Shown one piece after another: positions 49,983 to 59,500 of a stretch of 64,000 nucleotides of DNA; position 1 is the first letter of the stretch; every line of letters begins with the position of its first letter. The stretch spans positions 78,385 to 142,384 of the forward strand of contig JACRCQ010000036.1 of the NCBI GenBank assembly GCA_016218915.1, in the 5' to 3' direction. Both the position numbers and the translations under genes were made by a program. Source of the DNA: Deltaproteobacteria bacterium. Its GTDB lineage: Bacteria > Myxococcota_A > Polyangia > Polyangiales > Polyangiaceae. A model generated the notes under the pieces. It worked only from the letters and a program-made list of their open reading frames with translations, ran no database searches and was not told where the DNA came from.

Positions 49983-50638
49983 AACACCTGGATTCGTTGA
50001 CAAAGGTTGCGGTGCTCTGCATGGCAGGTCTCGCCTTCGCATCCAGCGACTGCGCGCTGACCTCCAAGGCCGATCTGGTGGACATTCGCTACTTCAGCCC
50101 GGAGCGCGTCAAGCCTCACAGTGACGTCGCAGTCTCTGCCGCAGCCAAGTCGGACCGAAACCTGGAAGTGAGGCTCGGGCGCGTGTCGTCCGGGCCCAAC
50201 CTCAGGGAGCGAATCGCCTATCGCGATACCGCCTACGAGCTTGGGTACTACGAGGAGCTCCGTTGGACCGAACGCCCGGAGACGTTCGTCCGCCGCGAGC
50301 TCGGGCGCTCGCTCTTCGAGGCGCATGGAATGCGTCGGGCCCTGGACCGTGCGGCTCCCACCCTGGACGTGGAGGTCATCGCGTTCGACGAGATCCGGTT
50401 GAAGACCGGGCGGGCGGTGCAGGTGCAGATGAAGGTGATTCTTTACGATGACGCTGGCGTGGTCTTCGAGGATACGATGACCATCGAGCGGCCCGTCGTC
50501 GGAGCCCTACCCAAGATCGAGGATGTGGTCGCTGCCATGGCGACCGCGCTCGATGCAGCGACGGAGCAGGTATCGCTCAAGGTGCAAACGGCGCTGGCAG
50601 CAAGGAGGCCATCGACGCAGACCGCATCTTCTCCTTGA
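49979..50638 (+). CDS. ABC-type transport auxiliary lipoprotein (DUF330/PqiC-like)
   Basis: 219 residues. The signal peptide ends ASSDC, a poor lipobox. The mature protein reads like the ABC_trans_aux/PqiC family (DIRYFSPERV..., RIAYRDTAYELGYYEELRWTERPETFVRREL...). In Pqi, Let and Mla-like systems this component sits at the outer membrane face. Last gene of the mla operon; the convergent Omp85-family gene ends 12 bases on. Confidence 0.82.
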   Translation: MKHLDSLTKVAVLCMAGLAFASSDCALTSKADLVDIRYFSPERVKPHSDVAVSAAAKSDRNLEVRLGRVSSGPNLRERIAYRDTAYELGYYEELRWTERPETFVRRELGRSLFEAHGMRRALDRAAPTLDVEVIAFDEIRLKTGRAVQVQMKVILYDDAGVVFEDTMTIERPVVGALPKIEDVVAAMATALDAATEQVSLKVQTALAARRPSTQTASSP

Positions 50639-50650
50639 ATCCAGCCCGGC

Positions 50651-52024
50651 TCAGCCGCCGCCCGCGATTGACACGGTCACAGCGAAGCTGTGGACGTCGA
50701 TACCATAGCCGACATCCGCTTTGAGGGCGGGAATGGCGACTCCGGGGAGGATGGCACGAAGACCGAGCCCGACGCCGGTGTGGAAGTCGCCGGGCTTTGC
50801 GCGAGGCTCGACGGGGAGGTCGACGATGGTGCCTCCGGGGTGACGATCGAGCAGGGCTGCGACGTCGACAAAGGCTGCGGCGGCGACGTTGAAGCGGGTG
50901 TCGACGAAGGGGAGGGGAACGCGCCGCAGAACCACCACCTGGTCTTCCATCTGTGCGCGGATCAAGGTGTCGCCGTGGAACTCGTTGACCAGAAAGCCGC
51001 GCAGGTTGGAGCCTCCTACGCGGAGCATCTCGGTGATGGGGACGCCGCGGACCGAAGTCGGATAGTCGAAGACGGTCTGCAGGAGCAGGGAGGGATAGTT
51101 CCAGGCAAGCTTGCCGTACAGCTCGGTGCGCGCCTCGAACTTCGAATAGTCGAACTGGGAGCCCCAGTACAGGTCGGAAACCTCGTTCTTGACCAGCAAT
51201 CGCACGCCGCGCCGCAATCCTTCCGGCGAAGTCGTGTCGTCGTAGCGTACCTGGAAGACGAGCAGGAAGATGCGACCGCTTCGCGCGTTGTACGTGGGCA
51301 ACGCCGCGTCAGGAGCCAGGACCTCAGGGGCGCCGACCTGCTGGGAGCGAGCCGAAAAGCCGATCAGCGCCTGCAGATGCGGAGACAGGACCCAGCCTGC
51401 TTCGACTTCGCCGCCGCCCACGACGGTCGGCACCTGAAGCACCCTCCGGTGGTCGGCAAAGTAGCGGATCTGCTCAAAGCGATAGAGCCCGCTGATCCCC
51501 CAGGTCAGCGGCGCTCCGACGACGAGGGGGTCGCGATAGCCTGCGAACACGAAGCTGCGTGATTGCCCGATCTGAGCGGCAGCGACGAGCTGGAGATCGT
51601 GGCCGAGCAGATTCTGGTCGCCATAGACAGCGCCGCCTGCATAGTCTCCGCTTCCAAAGCTCGCCGTCGGAGCCACGAACCACGATTGCTTCTCCGTGAC
51701 CTCGACTTGGACGTCAACGAGGTAGTCATCGTCCGAGGCGTACATTCGTCGCGCAGCCTCGTCTCTGGGCATGTCGATGTACACCCGTGCAGCGGTGAAC
51801 AGCTCGCTCTGGAGCAGGCGCTTTTCGGCGCTGGTGAGGCGTGCGTAGTCGACGACGTCACCAGGATGTATGTCCATGCGCCCAGACAGGACGCGGGGGC
51901 TGGTCTTGGGCGTGCCATGTACGACGATGTGATCGACGACAAGGCGAGCCTCGGCGGTCCCGGGAATCAGGAGGCAGGTAAGCAGCGCGGCGGCGATCGG
52001 GAGGCTGTAAGACGGATCGGGCAT
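50651..52024 (-). CDS. Omp85-family outer-membrane protein with one POTRA
   Basis: 457 residues from ATG 52024 (signal peptide MPDPSYSLPIAAALLTCLLIPGTAEA cut after AEA). One POTRA-like unit (VVDHIVVHGTPKTSPRVLSG, SAEKRLLQSELFTAARVYID) then a barrel: VAPTASFGSGDYAGGAVYGD, LLGHDLQLVAAAQIGQSRSF, RVGGSNLRGFLVNEFHGDT. BamA-like but with far fewer POTRAs, closer to small Omp85 relatives. Convergent with the mla operon; a link is suggested by position only. Confidence 0.8.
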   Translation of the reverse strand: MPDPSYSLPIAAALLTCLLIPGTAEARLVVDHIVVHGTPKTSPRVLSGRMDIHPGDVVDYARLTSAEKRLLQSELFTAARVYIDMPRDEAARRMYASDDDYLVDVQVEVTEKQSWFVAPTASFGSGDYAGGAVYGDQNLLGHDLQLVAAAQIGQSRSFVFAGYRDPLVVGAPLTWGISGLYRFEQIRYFADHRRVLQVPTVVGGGEVEAGWVLSPHLQALIGFSARSQQVGAPEVLAPDAALPTYNARSGRIFLLVFQVRYDDTTSPEGLRRGVRLLVKNEVSDLYWGSQFDYSKFEARTELYGKLAWNYPSLLLQTVFDYPTSVRGVPITEMLRVGGSNLRGFLVNEFHGDTLIRAQMEDQVVVLRRVPLPFVDTRFNVAAAAFVDVAALLDRHPGGTIVDLPVEPRAKPGDFHTGVGLGLRAILPGVAIPALKADVGYGIDVHSFAVTVSIAGGG

Positions 52025-52183
52025 GCACGCTGCCGAAGCAAGATGTCGGCCATACGCGTCGCACCCGCGTCGGCGGACCGCGTGAATCCTGAGCCTGCTG
52101 CTCTGTAAACATTGGGTAAATCCCAGCGCACGTGCATTGCTCCCCCCGGCCACCGGGCTACCACTTCGGGAATGGGGTAAGTC

Positions 52184-53560
52184 ATGGGGAACCGGGTCGT
52201 GATCGTCGAACCATCGGGCGCAGCGGACAACGTCTTCTCCCGCTACATGAAGCTCCCTCTGCTGGGCCCAGTGATCCTGGGCACCGTGCTGCGAGATGCC
52301 GGATTCCAGGTGCGGATTCTGAACGAGTCGATCCTGGGGCGGCCAGTGGGGCCGTCGGATCTCGACGCCGACTTTCTGCTCGTGGGCGGGCTGACCTGCA
52401 GCGCGCTCCGCGGGCAGGAGATTGCCCGCATGTACCGCCACTGGTACCCCAAAGGGCGCGTGATCATGGGAGGAATCCACGCGACCTTCATGCCCGAAGA
52501 GGCGCTGGTCGTGGCAGACCACGTGGTGACTGGCGAAGCGGAGAATGTGATTGTCGACCTGCTCAAGTCGGGCAGCGATGCGAAAATCATCGCAGGGTCG
52601 GCAGTGAAGAATCTCGACGATCTGCCTTCGCCGGACTTCTCTCTTTTGGCCGGGGCCGAACGCATGAATGTGGCGCCGGTCATGACTTCGCGCGGATGCC
52701 CGTTCGAGTGCTCGTTCTGCACGGTCACCCGGATGTTCGGGCGGCGCTACCGGACGAATTCCGTGGATGCGGTGATGCGGGATCTGGATCGGGCGCGGCA
52801 GCCGTTCGTGTTCTTCTACGACGACAATCTCACGGCCGACCTTCGTCGCGCCCATGACCTGTGCGACGCCATTCTGAGGCGAAGACGTCGGTTCCAATGG
52901 TCGGCGCAGATGCGCGTGGACGTCGCCCGGGATCCGGACCTGGTCGCCAAGATGCGGGCGGCAGGCTGCTGCAAGGTCTACATCGGACTCGAATCGGTTG
53001 ACGAGGCGGCGTTGCGCGCCTATCGCAAGCGTCAGAGCGTGCAGGATGTCCAGCACGCAGTGAGCGTGATGCACCGCAACCGGATAGCGGTACACGGGAT
53101 GTTCGTGCTCGGGTGCGACGACGAGAGCGCGACGGTGGCAAAGGACGTGCTGAGCTACTGCCTGCTCAACCGGATCGATACTGCGCAGTTCCTGATTCTC
53201 ACGCCGTTCCCGGGCACGCCCCTGTTCGATTCGATGAAGGAGCAGGGGAGATTGCTGCATACCGACTGGTCGTACTACGATGCCATGCACGTGGTGTTTC
53301 GTCCGTCGAAGCGGACTCCGCTCGCGCTCCAGAACGAGATGGTCGATGCATTCAGCCAGTTCTACTCCTACCGCGGGGCATTGCGGGACAGCTTCGAGGC
53401 AGTGACCGAGGCAGCGGGGGTGGTGCGCCGCTCGAATGGCGCTCGGCGCGTGCTCAGTGCGGAGAGAGCAGCGCTGAAGGTGATCGGACGCACGATCGTC
53501 GGCCGGTTCCTTCGTCAGAACGCGCCTTACTTCGGAATGCTCGCATCCCAGGGCCCGTGA
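52184..53560 (+). CDS. B12-binding radical SAM protein
   Basis: 458 residues. N-terminal cobalamin-binding-like Rossmann domain (~1-150), then a radical SAM core with CPFECSFC (CxxxCxxC cluster ligands, ~175). Similar in layout to class B methylases/HpnJ-like enzymes. Substrate unknown; hopanoid or lipid modification is one option given the envelope setting, without direct support. Starts 159 bases upstream-divergent from the Omp85-like gene. Confidence 0.88.
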   Translation: MGNRVVIVEPSGAADNVFSRYMKLPLLGPVILGTVLRDAGFQVRILNESILGRPVGPSDLDADFLLVGGLTCSALRGQEIARMYRHWYPKGRVIMGGIHATFMPEEALVVADHVVTGEAENVIVDLLKSGSDAKIIAGSAVKNLDDLPSPDFSLLAGAERMNVAPVMTSRGCPFECSFCTVTRMFGRRYRTNSVDAVMRDLDRARQPFVFFYDDNLTADLRRAHDLCDAILRRRRRFQWSAQMRVDVARDPDLVAKMRAAGCCKVYIGLESVDEAALRAYRKRQSVQDVQHAVSVMHRNRIAVHGMFVLGCDDESATVAKDVLSYCLLNRIDTAQFLILTPFPGTPLFDSMKEQGRLLHTDWSYYDAMHVVFRPSKRTPLALQNEMVDAFSQFYSYRGALRDSFEAVTEAAGVVRRSNGARRVLSAERAALKVIGRTIVGRFLRQNAPYFGMLASQGP

Positions 53561-53577
53561 GAATTCGCGAGAGGGGC

Positions 53578-56500
53578 TCAGGCAGCAGCCGGGACCTGGC
53601 CGGACTCGACGACGTAGGGACCAAAGAGCACCTCGACCGAATGGTCGCGCTGATCGTTGATGAGCTTCAGCGTGCCATCCTGCTGCACCTGGCCATCGAG
53701 CGTCAGCTGAGGCGGCCCTTGGTGTCGCTCCGACTGCACGAACGCGAGATGATAGAAGGTCTGGTAGTAGCGGTAGTGGACCTTGAACCCGGTCCACGAG
53801 GCAGGAACCCTGGGCCGGAACAGCAGGGTGTCCGCCTGTCGCTCGATGCCCAGGATGACCTCGTGGAGGAGGCGATACAGCCAGGCCGCGGACCCGGTGT
53901 ACCAGGTCCAGCCGCCGCGACTTTCATGCGGGGGGTGGCTGTAGACGTCCGCCGCCAGCACGTAGGGCTCCACCCTGTATCGCTCCACGGACGCAGGATC
54001 CAATGTATGATTGATGGGGTTCAAGAAGGACACGATCGTGGACGCCTGCTCGGTTCGTCCAGCCAATGCCAGGGCCAGCGCCGCCCACACCGCTCCGTGG
54101 GTGTATTGTCCGGCGTTCTCGCGCACGCCTGGGGGATAGCCTTTGACGTAGCCAGGCTCGAGCGCACCGCCGTTGAATGGGGGAGTGAAGAGCTTGACGA
54201 TCTCGAGGTCCTTGCAGACAAGCTGGTCCCACATGGAATCAAGGGCCTGCTTGCGGTGCTCCGGGGCCCCCACCCCGGCGATGGTGGCCCAGCTCTGCGG
54301 CAGCGAATCGATTCGGCACTCCGCGTTCTGCGCTGAGCCGAGGGGCGTGCCATTGTCGAAGTAGGCGCGGCGGTACCACGCCCCGTCCCAGGCGTTCCGC
54401 TCGATATTGCGTGCGAGCTCCGCAGCGGCTGTGCGGCAGCGCCCTTCGAATTCCTGATCTCCGCGTTGCTGTGCCAGCGAAGAGAACTGCGACAGCACCT
54501 GGTGCAGAAAGAACCCTAGCCACACGCTCTCGCCCTGGCCGAGATCTCCCACACGGTTCATTCCGTCGTTCCAGTCGCCGCTGCCCATCAGCGGCAGGCC
54601 GTGCGCCCCCATCGGCAGCCCGCGCAGGATCGCGCGCGTACAGTGCTCGTACAGTGTCCCAGTCTGATCCGAGCGTCCCGGAAGGTCGTAGTGGCTTTCC
54701 TCTAGGTCATTGAGCACCCGGCCGGCCAGATAGGGGATCGGCTCGTCGAGCACCCCGGTGTCTCCGGTGAAAGCCACATAGCGCGAAACGGCATACGGCA
54801 GCCAGAGGTAGTCGTCCGAGCATCGGGTGCGTACACCATGCCCGGTGGGCGGATGCCACCAATGCTGCACGTCGCCCTCCACGAACTGACGCTCTGCGCA
54901 GCGCAGCAGATGCTGCCTCGACAGGTCAGGCATCTGGTGCAGGAGTGCCAGGCAATCCTGAAGCTGGTCGCGGAATCCGTAGGCCCCGCCCGATTGATAG
55001 AATCCACTGCGTCCCCACATCCGGCACGAGAGCACCTGGTAGGGAAGCCACCCGTTCATCAGCACGTTCATTGCTGCATCCGGAGTCTCGGCGTGCAGCA
55101 CGCCCAGCTTGTCGTTCCAGAACTGCCAGACCTCTTCGAGCGCTACCCGTGCAGCGCCGACGCCACGATGTGCCTGGACGAGCGCCACGGCTTCAGCGGT
55201 ATTGGCTCCTGCGCCAAGGATGAATACGACTTCGCGCTCCGCCCCGGCAGCCAGCTCGATCTGCACGTGCATGGCGGCGCAGGGATCCAGGCCAGGGCCC
55301 ATCCTTCCGCTCAGCCGGCGCAGCCGAAGCGCTGCAGGGCTCGAAGGATCCCCGTTTCGCCCCAGGATCTCTGCCCGGTCGCCACTGACGCTTCGTGACG
55401 GCTCGCTGCAGTCGAAGAAAGCCACGGCGTCGGAGAATCCCGTGTTGTAGCTGTTGCGGGCGAGGACCGCCCCGGTCAGCGGATCGAGCTCGGTGACGAC
55501 GTGCATGGCGTGACGGGAACGCAGGTCGCCGAGCACGAGGTCGACGGACGCGAAGACGCTGAGCTTTCGGGGTCGGTCGGCAAGGTTCTTGAGCTTGAGC
55601 GACAGGAACTTCACAGGCGCACCCACGGAGACGTACGTGGTGAGCACGGATCCCAGCCCATCCTCGTTGTGCTCGAATATGGTGTAACCGAAGCCGTGTC
55701 GGCATGCGTACGGCGCAGAGCTCGGGCGTTGCCCTGGAAGGGGGCTGAAGGAGTCTCCGCTCGAATCATCGCGAACGAACAAGGTTTCGCCGCTCGGATC
55801 ACTTACCGGGTCATTGCTCCACGGCGTCAGCCGGCCGAGCTGCGAGTTGCCGTACCAGGTGTAGGCGCTGCCGCTCTCGCTGACCACGGTTCCCAGCCGC
55901 GCATTGGCGATGACGTTCACCCAGGGTGCGGGCGTGTGGCGGCCTGGCGGCAGATCGACGATGTACTCGCGCCCGTCTCGTGTGAACCCGCCGGTGCCGT
56001 TGGCGAAAATCAGGTCGTCGCGCGGGGACTGCGGCGGGAGGGTCCGTTCTGGCGAGGGCGTCCGGCGCGTAGGAGCGAGCATGGGGGGACGGGACGGGAG
56101 CGCTGCCTGTCGCCAGCGTTCGAGCTGAAGCTCGAGGGGGCCATCGACATCCCGTAGGGTGATGCGCGCGACGGCCTGCAGCAGAACGCGGTCCTCCTCA
56201 GGGAAGTTGTCGATGTGCCGCACGAAGACGCCTCCGGGCTTGTCGACCAGCTGGGCCTCGGTACCAGCGGCGATGAGGCCGAGTATCTGGTCGTCGAGCA
56301 CACGCCGGTAGCCCGAGGCGTCCTCGTTCCACAGGACCAGGTCGGTGGCCAGCCCTTGCGTGCGCCAATAGGCATGCGCCTTGAGCAGATCACGCACCAG
56401 GTGCAAGTGCTCGACGTCGCTCACGCGCAGCAGCACGATCGGCAGGTCTCCTGAGATGGCGTATCCCCACAAGCCCGATTGCCCCTTGCGATTGCGCCGA

Positions 56501-59500
56501 AGAATGGCTGTCGGAGCGCGGTAGGTGCTGATGGGGAAGATCACGGCAGATGCCAGCTGAGCGTAGCGCTTGGCCTGCTCCTCGGTGGCGCCCAGGTGCC
56601 CCAGAACGGCACGGCTATGGGTTGCCGCGACCTCGAAGACCCGGTCTGCCATCCGATGATCCTGGTACTTGGACACCAGGGCCATCGCCGCCTCGCGTGT
56701 GGGTGCCGCTCCGATGATCAGGTCGAGCGTCTCGGTGGTGTCGATTGCCAGCTCCACCCTGCGACGGAGCGCTACGCAAGGGTCCAGCACCGAGCCCTGC
56801 GACCCTGACAGCGGGCCCCAGTCGTCGAGTGCGGCGGGCTGACGCGCGCTGCGACCTCTGCCGAGGAATCTTCCCCGATCCGTCTCGAAGCTGCAATCGC
56901 CCGCGCCGCTGCTGACCGCGAGCAGCATGCAGAACATCCAGGGAGGCTGCTCCTCAGCGGATCGCGGACGGCGCGTCATCAGGATCGCGCTGTCGTCCGC
57001 CACGATCTCGGCAGTTACGAACATGCTGCTGAATACCCTGTGCAGCTCGTCCGTCACCCCAGGCGCCAGCACCACCTCTGCATAGCTGGTGACCACCAGC
57101 GAGCGCGCATGCTCTGATCGATTGGTGAGCCGCACGCGGCGGATCTCCAGGTCGTCCTCGCTCGAGACCGCTATCTCGGTATGGGTCTCCACCTTGTCGT
57201 CGCGGCGGCGAAACTCTGCCCGCCCCGGCGTGAAGACGGCTTCGTACTTGCGACCGGCGTGCAGGGTCGGCTGGAACGAGCTCGACCAACCGTGGTGGGT
57301 CCGCTCGTCTCCAACGTAGCAGAAGACCCCGAAGGACTCGGTGGTGGGGTCCTCCCGCCAGCGCGTGAGCGCCTGGTCATTCCACCGGCTGTATCCGGCA
57401 CCTGCGACCGAAACCATCACGTGATAGTGGCCGTTGGACAGCAGGTGCACTTCCGGGACCGGCGAGGTGGGATTGGAGAGCACGCGCATGGTCGGCTCGG
57501 CCAGAGCCCGGCCCTGCATTCGGCGCGAGACCTGGGCCTCGCGCGCATGCGGATGCATCAATGCGTCAGGCTTCGGGATCCGCTCCTGAAGCAGCAGCGC
57601 CGCCGCACGCAGATCGGGATTGCGAAGGAATCGATCCTGCATCTTGGGTCCCAGGACGGTCTGTGCGAGCGCCAGCAGGCTCATCCCGTGATGGTGCGCC
57701 ATGAACGTCTGGACCACGGCGGCCTGCTCGCCCTCGTCGAGACGCGAGGGCGTGTAGTCGACCGCGTCGTAGAAGCCATAGGGGCCAAGGGCTTTGTCGG
57801 CCAGGCGCTGCAGATTCGCACACGCGCTCTGCGGATCCACCAGCAAGCCCAGCACCGACGCGTAGGGCGAGATCACGACGTCGTCGCTCAGACCGCGCTG
57901 CAATCCCAGGCCCGGCACGCCGAACGCCCGGTATTGATAGGTCCCCTCGACATCCGTCAGGTTGTAGCAGGACTCCGAGATGCCCCATGGAACCCCGCGT
58001 TGCTTGCCGTACTCGATCTGACGCGCGACAGCCGCGCTGCAGGTCTGGTCGAGGAGAGTCCCCCCGAACTCGGGCATCACGAGCAGCGGCATGAGGTACT
58101 CGAACATAGAGCCACTCCAGCTGAGCAGCACCTGTCTGCCGCTGGCGGTGGTCAGGCGCCGGCCGAGCGCGAACCAGTGATCGAACGGAACCTGGCCGGA
58201 GGCGATTGCCAGGTAGCTCGCCAGACGGGACTCGGACGCCAGCAGATCGTAGAAGCTGCCGTCCAGCCGGCGATCCGTCACCCAGTATCCGATGGCCAGA
58301 AGCTTGCGCCTCGGGTCGTACAGGAACGAGAACTCGGCATCCGTCAGACTGGAGCATCGCTGCGCGAGCGACGCGATCCTGCGGAGGCGCGACTCGATGT
58401 GCTCTGCGCCCTGCCGGAGAGGCGCTGTCAGCAGCTCGATCGGTGCCGTGGCTCGTCTGGCGCCCAGCACGCCGGCAGCGTGACGCGTGAGGGCGCCGAG
58501 TTCCTTGAGATCCCTGGCACCGTCGATCTCTGCTAACAGGCGCTGCGCCTCGGTGTCCGACGACACGGGGGGTGTGGAGAGCCAGGGAGCGACCTGGATC
58601 AGCTCCACCACGACGGCCCGCACCTGCCGTGCGAATGCGGTGGCCCACCAGGCGGCCTCTGGCTGCTGCTCGCGATCGATCGACTCGGTCAACAGCGTGG
58701 CTGCAGAGTCCAGCTGTCTCATCCGGATGGCGCTGGCCAGGAGCCCGTCGGTCGGAGCCTCCAGGAGCCGGTCGATCGACTCCAGGGCTTGTCCAGGGCC
58801 GACGTGCGCGGCCAGCACGCGCAGGGTGTCGCGCAGCCCTTCGAGCGCAGCAATCGGAAGCACCGGGCTGGACGCAAGCTCGAGCAGCCCGGTGCGCAGC
58901 ACTCGGACGTGTCCGATCAGGTTGCCACTATCGACGCTGGAGACGTACAGGGGGCGCAGGGCTTTGCGGGTGTTGGTGTCGTACCAGTTGTAGAAGTGCC
59001 CCCGATGGCGCTCCAGCTGCTCCATCGATTCGATGCTTCGCTCGGTGCGCTCGAGCAGCTGCCCGCCACTCAAGTATCCAAGGTCATGCGCGGACAGATT
59101 GGCCAGCAGCGAAAGCCCCATGTCCGTCGGGCTCGTCCGGTGCGCCACCCGGTGCCCGTTCTTCTCCTGGAAGTTGTCCGGAGGCAGCCAGCTGTCTTGA
59201 GGCCCTGTAAACACCTCGAAGTAGCGCCACGTGAGCCTGGCGATTCGGCGAAGAAACTGGATGTCGGAGTCGTCGAGCAGCGCAGTGCCAGCCTGCAGCG
59301 GCCGGCTCACCCGCCAAGCCACCAGCGGTGACAGCAGCCACAGAAGCAAGACCGGGCTCGCGGACGCGTATGCCTGGTGCGTGCCGGAGACCACCAGCAG
59401 CGCGCCGACCCCAGCGGCCAGGGCCGGGCCCACCCACATCCTTCGCAGCACGCGTCCGATGCTCGCGTTCGCCTGTCCCTCGACGGCAGCTGCCGTCTGC

